Origin: Caryophanales bacterium UBA4691
GTDB lineage: Bacteria > Bacillota_I > Bacilli_A > RFN20 > CAG-826
Direction of reading: 5' to 3'
NCBI GenBank assembly: GCA_002404865.1
Contig: DHKP01000031.1
Location: 5,344 to 69,343, forward strand
DNA length: 64,000 bases
The notes under the pieces were generated by a model. That model was not told the DNA's origin. It searched no databases and was given only the letters and a program-made list of their open reading frames with translations. Shown here piece by piece: positions 34,019 through 43,814 of the stretch (positions are counted from its first letter, which is position 1; the number at the start of each line of letters is the position of its first letter). A program made the position numbers and the translations under genes.

Positions 34019-35953
34019 TTATAAGTCTTTGATCGAAGCGATTACCCCTTCTACATCCGTGTCGCTACTCATGCGGAAATCGCCTCGTGGGGATAGCGAC
34101 ACACTACCAACCTTTACCCCATCAGGGAGACAGCTCCGCTTAAAGTGCTGTGAATAGAAACGGCGGATAAAGCGTTCGTAGCGTTCTTTAATCTCTTCCT
34201 TATTTAATTCTTGATAGGCCACTAAAGCGAGAGTGATTATCTTTCTAGGCGAAAAGCCATATCGTAATGTATAGAACAAGAAGAAATCGTTCAAATCGTA
34301 TTTCCCAATTTTATCTTCTGTTTTTTGGGCAATCTTGTCGTTATGATTCGGGGTTAATTCTGGGCTAATCGGTGTCGCCACTACGCTTAATAAGACTTTT
34401 CTTAGCTCATCACTTGCCACCGTTTCCGCGTAGGTTTTCACAATATATTGGACAAGCGTCTTAGGAACGGAGGAATTAACGCCATACATCGACATATGGT
34501 CACCATTATACGTGCACCACCCTAACGCTAATTCGCTCAAGTCGCCCGTTCCTACAACCAATCCCCCTTCGCGATTCGCTTCATCCATCAAAATCAATGT
34601 GCGGATTCTAGCTTGCGCGTTTTCGTAAGTAACATCATTCTCCCCTTCATAGCCTAAGGGGTGATCAATGCTCTTTAGATGCGCCAATAAAGTATCGCGG
34701 ATGGATATTTCTTTAGAGGTAACCCCCAATCCCTTCATAAGAGAAAGCGCATTGCGATAAGTTAAAGAAGTTGTGTTACCTTCTAAAGGCATTGTAATCG
34801 CGATAATTTCAATAGTAGGTACCAGCTTTTTCGCTTCGACTGCGACGAGCAAAGCAAGCGTACTATCTAATCCTCCAGAAACGCCTATCACTAGTTTATG
34901 AATTCCACTATTCTTCACGCGAGTAGCGAGCCCATGCGCTTGGATTGATAGAATCTCTAAGCAGCGCTCTTTCCGTTCCGTTTCGTCATCGGGGACAAAA
35001 GGGAAACGCGAAACATGGTAGCTAGATTGAATCAAAGTTGTGGCATCTTCCCTTACGTCATCGGTAAAAATAGTGGAGATAGAAAGAGGGATCTTTCGAT
35101 AACGATCATCTTCATTCACTAAAGTGGATTGATGAATGCGGTTATAATCGATTTTATCCAAATCCAAAATAGCGGAGATTGCTTTTGGGCTATCCCCATA
35201 AATCGATTCGTTGAGTATGGTTCCGTTTTCCGTGATGATATTGTGCCCTGAGAAGACAAGGTCTTGGCTCGATTCATCAAGGCCGCTTGAGCAATATAGA
35301 TAAGCACAATAGCAAGAAGAAGACTGCATCTTCACAAGGTTTCGCCGATATTCTTTTTTTCCGATCGTTTCATCGCTCGCGGAAAGGTTCAAAATGATGT
35401 TTGCCCCATTTAGAGTCGCCTTGGTACTCGGCTTATCGGCAACCCAAAGATCTTCGCAAATCTCCGCTCCAATTGTAGCGCCGCTATTTTTATCAACGAA
35501 CAATAAATCCGTACCAAAAGGAATGAGTTCTGCGCCGATTTCAATAAAATCGTTTTTGATATCTTTGCCGCTAGCGAACCACCTAGCTTCATAAAATTCA
35601 CCATAACTAGGGATATATGACTTAGGGATGACGCCGATAATTCGGCCATTATTCATAAATACAGCGCAGTTATACAAGGAATTCCCTTTTTGTAAGGGTG
35701 CGCCAACTACAAGGAGGTTATCTTTCGTGATTCCTTTTAAATGCAGCAAAGAGGCAACCACGCTCGTCAATAATTCCTTTTGGAAGAATAGGTCCTGACA
35801 AGTATATCCCGTCAAAGAGAGCTCAGGCGTCAAAACAATCGCGGAATCGAGATGCTTTAAATATAGTTCCTCAATGTTTTTCGTATTAAAAGCGACAAAG
35901 GATAATTTGAGTTTAGGGGTGATAGAACTCACCTTTAAAAAACGATTATGCAT
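34019..35953 (-). CDS. nadE: Glutamine-dependent NAD+ synthetase
   Basis: A 644-residue two-domain enzyme. The N-terminal nitrilase-type glutaminase has the Glu44-Lys111-Cys166 triad (TPELSLTGY, VIPKSYIP, AEICEDLW). The C-terminal synthetase domain has the ATP loop VSGGLDST. It converts nicotinate adenine dinucleotide to NAD+ with glutamine as amide donor. The start overlaps the nadD stop by 8 bp. It is the last gene of pncB-nadD-nadE, so the whole Preiss-Handler route from nicotinate to NAD+ is encoded in one operon. Confidence 0.97.
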   Translation of the reverse strand: MHNRFLKVSSITPKLKLSFVAFNTKNIEELYLKHLDSAIVLTPELSLTGYTCQDLFFQKELLTSVVASLLHLKGITKDNLLVVGAPLQKGNSLYNCAVFMNNGRIIGVIPKSYIPSYGEFYEARWFASGKDIKNDFIEIGAELIPFGTDLLFVDKNSGATIGAEICEDLWVADKPSTKATLNGANIILNLSASDETIGKKEYRRNLVKMQSSSCYCAYLYCSSGLDESSQDLVFSGHNIITENGTILNESIYGDSPKAISAILDLDKIDYNRIHQSTLVNEDDRYRKIPLSISTIFTDDVREDATTLIQSSYHVSRFPFVPDDETERKERCLEILSIQAHGLATRVKNSGIHKLVIGVSGGLDSTLALLVAVEAKKLVPTIEIIAITMPLEGNTTSLTYRNALSLMKGLGVTSKEISIRDTLLAHLKSIDHPLGYEGENDVTYENAQARIRTLILMDEANREGGLVVGTGDLSELALGWCTYNGDHMSMYGVNSSVPKTLVQYIVKTYAETVASDELRKVLLSVVATPISPELTPNHNDKIAQKTEDKIGKYDLNDFFLFYTLRYGFSPRKIITLALVAYQELNKEEIKERYERFIRRFYSQHFKRSCLPDGVKVGSVSLSPRGDFRMSSDTDVEGVIASIKDL

Positions 35954-36566
35954 TTTCTTTCTCCTTTAAAAAGCTAAAAATCTCTGCGGGCACCATTTTT
36001 TTAATATCCGCTTCGTTTTTCGAAAAATCTTTGAGCAATTCTCTCACTTTGCTACTAGAAACATCTTGATAATCATTCGGGGTATCCAAAACAAGGAAAT
36101 GACTTCTAAGCCCTTTTAAGGTCTCGTTTTTAGTAAAAAGAGATTCGATGTCGTCATGGCTTCTTTTTAGAATTACGAATCCGAATTCGGAAGCGATCTC
36201 TTTTAGATACATCCACTTCGATAGAGTTTCTTCGTGTAGCCAATCGCTCCCCAAAAGGAGTTTCAATTCATAGCCTTCTTTTTGTAACTCTTTCATGGTT
36301 AAGTAGGTTCTAGGCTGTTCAGTGGAAAGAAGTTCGATATCGCTCACTTCCATAAACGGCCTAGATAGGGCCAATGAACGAAGCATAGTAAGCCGCTCAA
36401 GCTCTGAAAAAGACGATCCTTTATTTTCTATAGAAAGGATGTATTTGCTTTTCGATGGCACAAAAACAACCTTATCGAAATGCGCTTTCCTAGAAGCGTA
36501 TTCCGCTAGATAGATATGCGCTTTGGTAGGAGGATTGAAGGCTCCTCCGTAAAACAATGCTTTCAT
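35946..36566 (-). CDS. nadD: Nicotinate-nucleotide adenylyltransferase
   Basis: A 206-residue nucleotidyltransferase with YGGAFNPPTKAHIYLAEYA at the N terminus and SSSKVRELL near the C terminus, the paired motifs of NadD. The first is a variant: the usual first His of the (H/T)xGH-type signature is Thr, as in some family members. It adenylates nicotinate mononucleotide. It starts 2 bp after the pncB stop and overlaps nadE. Confidence 0.92.
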   Translation of the reverse strand: MKALFYGGAFNPPTKAHIYLAEYASRKAHFDKVVFVPSKSKYILSIENKGSSFSELERLTMLRSLALSRPFMEVSDIELLSTEQPRTYLTMKELQKEGYELKLLLGSDWLHEETLSKWMYLKEIASEFGFVILKRSHDDIESLFTKNETLKGLRSHFLVLDTPNDYQDVSSSKVRELLKDFSKNEADIKKMVPAEIFSFLKEKENA

Positions 36567-36568
36567 GT

Positions 36569-38083
36569 CTATAGATTACCACCATGGAGATTTTGATACA
36601 TCGCCTCTCGACATTCATACACCTTTTCGGTCAAATCGACATAATGGACGTGAGGCATTTCAGGCCGCAATTCGCTTTCCCACACGCGATGCTCTAATTG
36701 TTCCTTGACGTATTCTTTCTTTTCTTGAATCGAAGGCAATTCCAGCATTAATTTTCCTTTGACAATAAATGGACGCAAAAGCTTCTCCACTTTATAGAGG
36801 TGAATGACTCGTTTTCGTTTGATGTCATCTGGATCAAGGTTATAAATCAGTAGATCCTCGCCTTCTTCAATCGTTTCGTCATCAAAAGCGATGATATCGC
36901 ATTGCCCTTGGTTATTTTCATCATACACGCGATACGCCATAAGCTTGCCAGGGATAATGGCTTTGCTTGCAGAGTCACTGCACTTCATTTTAGGGAGGTA
37001 ATTCCCGTCTTTGTCTTTGATCGCGACTAATTTATAGACGCCCCCGAACACAGGATCGGTCGCGCTCGTGATTAGATTCTCGCCTACCCCATAAGAATCA
37101 AAATGAGCGTCTTCATAAATTTCCATGTTGGCCATCTTTTTCTCGTCTAAGGAATTGCTAGCAATCAATTTGATGTAACTTTTGCCTTTTGCATCGAGGA
37201 TTTTACGAATCCGTTTATAAGAACGGGCCAAATCCCCTGAATCAATGCGGGCACTTTTGACGCGTTTAGAAGGGTCATTAGGGTATTTTTGAATCAATTC
37301 ATCATCGATTTTGAGCAAATTCGGTAGTCCAGATTCAAATACGTTATAAGTATCTAAGAGCAAGGCGACATTATTTGGATAAGTATCCGCATACGCGCGG
37401 AAAGCACTTAATTCATCAGGGAAAAATTCCACGAAAGAATGGGCAATCGTTCCTACGGCTTTCACATCTTCGCCATATTTCATTTCCGCTAAACAGTTCG
37501 CGGTCGCTACGCATCCGCCTAGCACTGCGGCATATGCTCCATCATCCCCTGCGCTTTGTCCTTGGGCGCGTCTAGTCCCAAATTCCATCACGTTCCTTTT
37601 TGTATGGGTCGCTAAACCGCTGATACGTGTGGCTTTTGTGGCAATTAAAGAATGGAAATTCATCGTTTGAAGAAGATAGGTTTCAATCAAAATCGCCCCA
37701 ACCATGTCGCATTCAATTCGCACCATCGGAACTTGCGGATAGCAAACCGTGCCTTCTTTTAAGGCATACATATCGCCTTTCCAGCGATAATCCTTTAAAT
37801 AAGCTAAAAACGCATCGCTCATACCTTTATGCTTTAGCCAAAGAAGATCGCGCTCCGTAAAGTGATAGTTCAATAAGAACTTTGTGAGCTTATCTTGCCC
37901 GCATGAAATGGAATAGCCTAGATTGTCTGGGTTTTTGCGAAAGAACATATCGAAAACCATCGTCGTATCTTTGTATCCATGCAAAAACAAACAATTCGCC
38001 ATCGCGAATTCATAGAAATCCGTCACCATGGCGGGGTTATCGTAATCTTCACTCGGGATATATGGGGTAACAGTAATGCTCAT
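36569..38083 (-). CDS. pncB: Nicotinate phosphoribosyltransferase
   Basis: A 504-residue enzyme with the family landmarks MVTDFYEFAMANCLF, FDMFFRKNP, EFGTRRAQG (phosphoribosyl-diphosphate/substrate site), GTIAHSFVEFFPDE and KSARIDSGDLARS. It forms nicotinate mononucleotide from nicotinate, the committed salvage step. GGAG precedes the ATG. First gene of the NAD operon. No de novo genes (nadA/B/C) are in view, so dependence on external niacin is plausible but unproven. Confidence 0.96.
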   Translation of the reverse strand: MSITVTPYIPSEDYDNPAMVTDFYEFAMANCLFLHGYKDTTMVFDMFFRKNPDNLGYSISCGQDKLTKFLLNYHFTERDLLWLKHKGMSDAFLAYLKDYRWKGDMYALKEGTVCYPQVPMVRIECDMVGAILIETYLLQTMNFHSLIATKATRISGLATHTKRNVMEFGTRRAQGQSAGDDGAYAAVLGGCVATANCLAEMKYGEDVKAVGTIAHSFVEFFPDELSAFRAYADTYPNNVALLLDTYNVFESGLPNLLKIDDELIQKYPNDPSKRVKSARIDSGDLARSYKRIRKILDAKGKSYIKLIASNSLDEKKMANMEIYEDAHFDSYGVGENLITSATDPVFGGVYKLVAIKDKDGNYLPKMKCSDSASKAIIPGKLMAYRVYDENNQGQCDIIAFDDETIEEGEDLLIYNLDPDDIKRKRVIHLYKVEKLLRPFIVKGKLMLELPSIQEKKEYVKEQLEHRVWESELRPEMPHVHYVDLTEKVYECREAMYQNLHGGNL

Positions 38084-38234
38084 TATTTTTTCTCCGTAAA
38101 ATAACTATAGACGATAGAGGGCATATATCACAAATAAACCGCTACCAAACAATGAAAAATTACAAAATGCGGAAATAGTTCCACGATTCGTCTAGGAAGC
38201 AATCGGCAACCTTCATAAAGCATGAAAAAAACGA

Positions 38235-38795
38235 TTAAGAAATGATTTTCCTTGCAATCTTGGCCTTCTTTTTCGAAAAGGCTACTCCATAGAAAAGAAT
38301 AGGAGAGGCTTCGCGCAACGTTAGTTCTTCTTGATATTCGTTCTTTTCGATTTGTTCTAGGGCCTTTGTTGCGTATTGTTCTAATCGAGAGCTAGAAACA
38401 TTCCCTTGGTAATTCTTTACCTCGATAACAATACCTGGTTTTCCCTTCTTTTTCGGCGAAATCAAAATATCGCATCTCCCTTCTCCTTGTGGGGACTCGC
38501 TTTTCACAATCGCGTCTTCAAAGAAAAGCGCGCTTAACGTTAAAAGCATGACTTGATAATTCTTTTCATTAGAAAAATCAAAATAAGAAAAGCTAGAAAG
38601 AAGAATCTTCTCTAAATAACTTTCGATTTTTACCGTGTCGCCTTTTAGAAAGGCGTTGCGGAACAATAAGAAGCTTTCAAAAGAATCTTTTGCGGGGATA
38701 TTGCGGACAATCTCTTCCTGAAAGACACTACCAACTTCTTTATTTGGAATTTTAACGGTGTAAATGCCGAATCCAAGATTCTCTTTGACAGTCAA
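38235..38795 (-). pseudogene. C-terminal remnant of an AAA-ATPase-like/PDDEXK_9 protein
   Basis: The 186 residues cover only the C-terminal nuclease-like domain of this common gut-Bacillota family: the expected GYLTVKE opening (open in frame just upstream), LYTVKIPNKEV-like strand, and GRCDILISPKK...GIVIEVK with the D...E-x-K core. The roughly 300-residue ATPase part is absent and no proper start exists. Upstream are short tandem AAGTTAATC repeats where coding sense fades. Confidence 0.8.
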
Positions 38796-38815
38796 ATACC
38801 CAGTAAAGTATAACG

Positions 38816-38863
38816 AAGTTAATCGAAGTTAATCTTCGCTAAAAAAGTTAATGAAAGTTAATC
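38816..38863. repeat. Short repeats AAGTTAAT(C/G), four copies
   Basis: Copies at 38816, 38826, 38845 and 38855; the paired copies are 10 bp apart. They lie at the 5' break of the ATPase remnant. They may be a slippage product or a binding-site cluster. Confidence 0.5.
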
Positions 38864-39022
38864 ACTGCTAAAAAGCCGTATCGAATCGCTTTGCAAATGG
38901 GCAAAGTTCGTTAATCGATTCTTCGCCTGAACAAGAGACACGGCTAATAGCGAGAAAACTTTCTTCATGAAATAGTTAAGACGTCTTCGTGTTCAGAAAA
39001 CAATGCACTTAATTGAGCGACG

Positions 39023-40162
39023 CTACCCATTGATGGGTTTTCCCGTAATTAGTGACCAACGATTGAGGTAGTCAAAGTATTTTTTGATAATCCCTTTTTT
39101 CTGGAAGTCCATGAAAAATTCCATAAGTTCTTTGTTGTTTTGATTTTCCTTTGCCCTGGCCTTTGAAACTATAGGCCCGAACGTGAGCCAATCGATAAAA
39201 AGAACTAGAAAAATGACAAACCCTAATAATGTGGAAAAGCAAGCTAATATAAGAGCGAAAAAATCAAAGCCAGAGCTTTTTCCTAATACTCCATAAAAAA
39301 CGACAGTACTAATTAGCGGCCCCAATATAAGAGTGACTAGAAAAACAATAAGTAGCCACCAACTAGATTGCTTGCCATAGAAGGAGCAACAAACAATATG
39401 AAGAGCTGTAACTCCTCCCCACACCGAATAAAACAAAGTGTAATTAAATTCTCCTTTAAGATGTAAGTAAGAATCTTTAAATACAATCGCGTATTTGATT
39501 GAACTGAAATCAGAAAAAGTAAAAGAACTCAAGCTAAATAGAAACGACAAGACGAGCGTCACGATCAGAATAAAAGAAAGCAACAAAAAAGGAAGATTCA
39601 CTAATCTATAATGAGCGATAAATTCCTTGGTTTCTTTCTCTTTCCAAAAATGGAATTTGTTCTTATCGAACGTATTGTTCTTGATATTTAAATAATATCC
39701 TCCAGGATATTCCCTCATCTTGTTTTTAGAGTAAAACCAGAGCCAATCTTTTGAGAACTCGTCACGTAGCTTTTTAGCCTCACAAAGATTAGATGGAAAA
39801 CAATAATAAATCGTGTCAGACACTTCGCCAGAGTCCGCTAGATATTCCCGGTCTTCATAGTCATCAACCGTCACGTAATCTGGCGTTAATTCAACGTGAC
39901 CGTCTTCGTCTGCATCGCCAGAATAGCCAGAAATTTCCGTGTGGGATCCCACTTTCACTTTTGTTGTCCCATATCTAGCCCATTCAACGGTAAATTCTTT
40001 TTTCCTATATCCAACCAAAGCAAGAAAAGATGCAGTATCGAGGGTCGATGATTCTTGATTGTACATACGCCAATAATCCACGCCTTCAGGTGAGACATAA
40101 TAGGCTATTTTTTCATCAAGCTTCTTCATCGCCGACTTTTTGTCAGTGCAAGTTTCAAACAT
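39023..40162 (-). CDS. Membrane protein of unknown family, second gene of a phase-variable operon
   Basis: 379 residues: a soluble acidic N-terminal part of about 180 residues, then about four membrane helices (near 190-212, 248-262, 268-292, 300-325) and a charged tail. I do not recognise it. Its ATG lies 8 bp after the stop of the lipoprotein gene upstream, with AAGGAG overlapping that stop, so they share a transcript. It therefore shares the promoter with the G tract. Confidence 0.75.
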   Translation of the reverse strand: MFETCTDKKSAMKKLDEKIAYYVSPEGVDYWRMYNQESSTLDTASFLALVGYRKKEFTVEWARYGTTKVKVGSHTEISGYSGDADEDGHVELTPDYVTVDDYEDREYLADSGEVSDTIYYCFPSNLCEAKKLRDEFSKDWLWFYSKNKMREYPGGYYLNIKNNTFDKNKFHFWKEKETKEFIAHYRLVNLPFLLLSFILIVTLVLSFLFSLSSFTFSDFSSIKYAIVFKDSYLHLKGEFNYTLFYSVWGGVTALHIVCCSFYGKQSSWWLLIVFLVTLILGPLISTVVFYGVLGKSSGFDFFALILACFSTLLGFVIFLVLFIDWLTFGPIVSKARAKENQNNKELMEFFMDFQKKGIIKKYFDYLNRWSLITGKPING

Positions 40163-40170
40163 ATTGCTCC

Positions 40171-41358
40171 TTAAGCGTTAGTGGTAAATGTGTAGTCTAC
40201 TTTAATGCTCTTTGTGTAATAAGGTTGAGCGGAGGCATTCTTGGTCGGATACTCTAGCGAAACGATAACTTTAGATAGAAGCTTTGCTTGTCCCTTTGTC
40301 ATATTAATCGTGCAGGAATTGCTAGAATATCCTGAATTATTTTGTAACTTCACAAATTTGCTCTGAAGCTCGTTCTCGTCTTTATCTAAAACTTTGCAAA
40401 ACGAATCGCCCCAGTTATCCATTAAAAGAAATTTTTTCCCGTAGCTTGAAATCGTAAATGTTACGCTCAAGTCGCTTTGATTATATTTTTCAAGAAGCTT
40501 TTTCACTTGATAAGGAATAAAGCACCCTGGTTGAGCCGACATAGTTGTTGCCCTTAGCATTTGCGATCCATCGGGCATATATTGCTCAAAATGTTGCCCA
40601 AGTTCTTCAAAACTAATTTCATTCGAAAGTTGTTCTTCAGTGTAAAGGTGCACCTCTACCTTGATGTTTTTGATTGTTGAAGTTTGATTAGAAGCATTAC
40701 CTGTAGCGTGCCCAAGAGAAATAGTGAGACCTTTAGACAAATCTTTTGATTCAAGTTCAAAAGTCTCAGAAAAATGTATCCAATCAATATTTGCACGCAA
40801 AGAGTTCTTGTAAATCTCTTTATCGTTACACGTGATTACTAAATCGCTCCAATTATCATAAATTGCTGAGGCAACATCCATATGGTCAAAGCTAATAGTC
40901 GTGAGTGCTTTTAAATCAGATTCGCCCATATAAGCAACGTAAGCGTCGTCAAATGGTACCGCTTCTATGTCTTTTGAACCATTATTTGTAACGCTAAGGG
41001 AGTTATTATCGCTAATCCGATTTGCAGAAAAAGACAAATTCTCCTTTGAAACATAATAAGCATATAAAGTGTCAGGCATCGACTCTTCCCATTCCACGGA
41101 TTTTCCATCGTGCATGACAAACTTGTCACCTTCACCATCTTTTTCTTCAAAGCAACCTACAAAAAGCGAACCATTATCATCAAATTGGTAATCAAAGGTT
41201 GAACCAACAGTAACCGTATATTCGACCCCTACACCATCGTTTCCAAAAACAGTTATCGTCTTTATAGCGTTAGGCGAAGCAAAACACGAGTAAAGAGCAG
41301 AGCCCAAGGCAAACAAAGGAAGCGTTAAGAAACATTTTCTAATTGTACGATTATTCAT
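40171..41358 (-). CDS. Exported lipoprotein, first gene of a phase-variable operon
   Basis: 395 residues. MNNRTIRKCFLTLPLFALGS followed by ALYSC is a type II signal peptide with its lipobox Cys near residue 25. The mature chain is beta-rich with a short Flg_new-like repeat at the beginning (VGSTFDYQFDDNGSLFVGC). No catalytic motif is recognised. GGGGGA precedes the ATG. The promoter upstream contains an 11-G tract. Confidence 0.8.
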   Translation of the reverse strand: MNNRTIRKCFLTLPLFALGSALYSCFASPNAIKTITVFGNDGVGVEYTVTVGSTFDYQFDDNGSLFVGCFEEKDGEGDKFVMHDGKSVEWEESMPDTLYAYYVSKENLSFSANRISDNNSLSVTNNGSKDIEAVPFDDAYVAYMGESDLKALTTISFDHMDVASAIYDNWSDLVITCNDKEIYKNSLRANIDWIHFSETFELESKDLSKGLTISLGHATGNASNQTSTIKNIKVEVHLYTEEQLSNEISFEELGQHFEQYMPDGSQMLRATTMSAQPGCFIPYQVKKLLEKYNQSDLSVTFTISSYGKKFLLMDNWGDSFCKVLDKDENELQSKFVKLQNNSGYSSNSCTINMTKGQAKLLSKVIVSLEYPTKNASAQPYYTKSIKVDYTFTTNA

Positions 41359-41391
41359 AATTCCCCCATAATCTTTTTTAATTTTGTAAAA

Positions 41392-41419
41392 ATTTTACCC
41401 CCCCCCCCGAGTTTTTCAA
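41392..41419 (-). promoter_or_regulatory. Promoter with 11-G tract in the spacer (phase variation candidate)
   Basis: On the minus strand TTGAAA (41414-41419), then AACTC, then eleven G, then TAAAAT (41392-41397). The -35/-10 spacing is 16 bp as assembled. Slippage by one or two G would set it to 17 or 18, or away from optimum, changing transcription of the lipoprotein and membrane-protein genes. Confidence 0.75.
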
Positions 41420-41605
41420 CATTTTTCTATTACTTTTTTCACATAATTTAAAAGCAGGCTCTCATTGTTCGATACGCTGTTCCTATAAATCACTCAGTCG
41501 CACTTACAACAAATTTTCTATTCTTTGCTCTCCATAAAACTACTTAGGAATCAATCCAAAATAAAAAGCAATTTGGAAGTTCTTATAGTGAAAAAACACT
41601 ACCAA

Positions 41606-41656
41606 TTTGCACCTTTTTGCATAGTATGTCAGATAGCGATTTGCACCTTTTTGCAG
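41606..41656. repeat. Two 17-bp direct repeats
   Basis: ATTTGCACCTTTTTGCA occurs at 41606-41622 and 41640-41656, 34 bp apart start to start. Each has TGCA at both ends of a 14-bp core, so it could be a dimeric protein site. It lies in the 427-bp gap 41359-41785 upstream of the phase-variable promoter; no gene is seen there. Confidence 0.65.
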
Positions 41657-41785
41657 TGTTTAAAAAACCATGAAAATAACAAAAAGATAGTATCCATCGA
41701 CAAAATCAATAGAAAAACAACCTGAGAGGCATCTCTAATTTGATGAATTTATGTCGCCTAGACTTAAATTAAAAACTAGAAAGTT

Positions 41786-42856
41786 TTATTTGAGGAGATT
41801 TTCGTCATCAAAATAATCGATTTTCATCGCATGACGAACATCATGAAGGGTGGCTCTAGCCTTCTTTTCGGCTTTCTCACTGCCCTCTTTTAAAATCGCA
41901 TAGACTTCATCTAAACGATTTTCCCAGCTCTTGCGTCTTTCTCGAATTGGACGAAGTTCTTCTTGTAAGACGTTATTGAGGAATTTCTTAATGGTAACGT
42001 CCCCTAAGCCCCCACGACGATAATGAGCTTTTAATTCCTCGAGATTACGATATTCAGGTAAGAATTTAGCGAAGTATTCATCTTTGCAAAACGCGTCTAG
42101 ATAAATAAAGACAGGGTTATTCTCCGTGTGCCCTGGATCGTCTTTCCTAAGATGAGTAGGATCAGTGAACATCGACATGACTTTCTTTTGAATCAAAACT
42201 GGATCATCGGAAAGATAGATGCAGTTTCCTAATGATTTGCTCATCTTAGCCTTCCCATCAATTCCAGGGAGACGTTGGCATGCTTCATTAGAAGGAAGAA
42301 CGATTTCTGGTTCCACGAGGGTATCACCGTACACTTCATTGAATTTACGGACGATTTCCCTGCACTGCTCAATCATTGGAGATTGGTCTTCACCCGCTGG
42401 AACGGTTGTCGCGCGGAATGCCGTAATATCGGCGGCTTGGCTAATGGGATAGCAAAAGAAACCTAATGGAATACTTGATTCGAAATTCTTTTGCTGGATT
42501 TCCGCTTTGACGGTCGGATTGCGCTGAACGCGAGAAACCGTAACAAGATTCATATAATAAAACGTTAGTTCAGTAAGTTCTGGCACCATGGACTGAATAA
42601 AGATGCAGCTCTTTTTTGGGTCAATCCCACAAGCAAGATAATCCAACGCGACTTGCATAATGTTTTGACGGACCTTCTCAGGGTGTTCAGCGTTATCCGT
42701 TAAGGCCTGGGCGTCCGCGATCATGATATAAATTTCATCAAATTTCCCAGAGTTTTGTAATTCGACGCGTCGCTTCAAAGAGCCGACGTAATGCCCGACA
42801 TGAAGCCTTCCGGTTGGGCGGTCGCCCGTTAAGATTACCTTTTTATCCATTCGCAT
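41786..42856 (-). CDS. trpS: Tryptophanyl-tRNA synthetase
   Basis: A 356-residue class I synthetase with HVGH (HIGH equivalent, about residues 19-22) after GDRPTGRL, and AKMSKSLGN as the KMSKS loop. AGEDQSPMIEQCREI lies in the Trp-binding region. It charges tRNA-Trp. GGGAGG precedes two in-frame ATGs, MRM; either may be used. No T-box leader was recognised upstream. A weak GAGA/TCTC hairpin with TTGTTTTTC follows near 41725. Confidence 0.97.
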   Translation of the reverse strand: MRMDKKVILTGDRPTGRLHVGHYVGSLKRRVELQNSGKFDEIYIMIADAQALTDNAEHPEKVRQNIMQVALDYLACGIDPKKSCIFIQSMVPELTELTFYYMNLVTVSRVQRNPTVKAEIQQKNFESSIPLGFFCYPISQAADITAFRATTVPAGEDQSPMIEQCREIVRKFNEVYGDTLVEPEIVLPSNEACQRLPGIDGKAKMSKSLGNCIYLSDDPVLIQKKVMSMFTDPTHLRKDDPGHTENNPVFIYLDAFCKDEYFAKFLPEYRNLEELKAHYRRGGLGDVTIKKFLNNVLQEELRPIRERRKSWENRLDEVYAILKEGSEKAEKKARATLHDVRHAMKIDYFDDENLLK

Positions 42857-43111
42857 TTGCCTCCCTTGAAGAATCTCATTGCGTCAAAAACAAACGTAAG
42901 TTTTCGCTACACAATATTTAAGCCGAGTTTCTTCATTCTTTCTATAAGAAACCGCTTGAAAAGAGAAGAATTCTTCCTTGTTAGGAAGACGCTACTATTC
43001 TAATTGCATCTAGAAAGAGCGAGGTCAAACATGGGCGAACCAGGTGATTCTGCTCAAAATCCCCTGCAAACCCCTCCTTCTTCATTCAAAATCAGCCATG
43101 CATTGCAAAGG

Positions 43112-43432
43112 CTAACACGAAGCTTGCCCACAATTTAAGATGCCGGCATCAATTCTAGTGCCATCGCTAAGGACAATAATAAAGTGCCCATCTTTGTCGA
43201 AGTATTTGGACACGATAGTGCGTTTCTCTTTATTCTCATTTTTTCGATTCTGCCCAGTGGGGCGACCAATCTCAATCCATTCCCAATAAGAAAGTTGCCC
43301 ACCTCCCCTACGATATACTGTATAAGTATCATATCCACTTGGACTTTTAGGTCCAGCTGTAAGTGAACACCCACCAATTAGTAATGACCCAAACAATGTG
43401 AAAGCAACTAAACTTAAATTACGTTTTCTCAT
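43112..43432 (-). CDS. Small lipoprotein
   Basis: 106 residues from ATG 43432, where AAAGGAGG stands 5 bases upstream; the earlier in-frame ATG at 43465 lacks a site. MRKRNLSLVAFTLFGSLLIG is followed by GC, a type II signal. The mature part is small, Tyr- and Gly-rich then basic, and ends with two Cys (NCGQASC). No family is recognised. It is monocistronic, divergent from the two-component genes. Confidence 0.75.
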   Translation of the reverse strand: MRKRNLSLVAFTLFGSLLIGGCSLTAGPKSPSGYDTYTVYRRGGGQLSYWEWIEIGRPTGQNRKNENKEKRTIVSKYFDKDGHFIIVLSDGTRIDAGILNCGQASC

Positions 43433-43814
43433 AAAGCCTCCTTTAGGTATACTCGATAAAAGCATTCATAAACCAACAATAAAACTATAAGGCATAAATC
43501 TTAATCATTAAAGTTGTTTTTCGATAAATACTATTGTTTGTTACATTTTGAAAAGTTTTAATTGACACCTATGTTTCCTTTTTAGTGGAATTATTTCCAC
43601 ACATTTATTCATACTTTCGTCATTGATTAAAGGACCATAAAAGTAGACCGCAGTTGTTCTAGTTTTATCAGTAATTTTAAATGTTAAAAATTAAATAGCC
43701 ATAAATTGAAAATTATTTAGGAAATATCGGGCGTTTTTCCTTTAAAATTCATGCTTTTCCATTTCCTTAATGATTAATTTTTCGCTATAATTAGGAAGAA
43801 GAATTGTTGCGGTT
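43433..43814. other. Divergent promoter region of lipoprotein and two-component genes
   Basis: No gene is present. On the plus strand TATAAT at 43786-43791 lies about 24 bases before the regulator ATG, with only a poor -35 (TTCCTT) at 17 bp. The rest is AT-rich with no repeat noticed. Confidence 0.5.

Noticed and set aside
42857..43111. T-box leader of trpS
   Set aside because: No GGGTGG-type T-box sequence or antiterminator was found on the minus strand.
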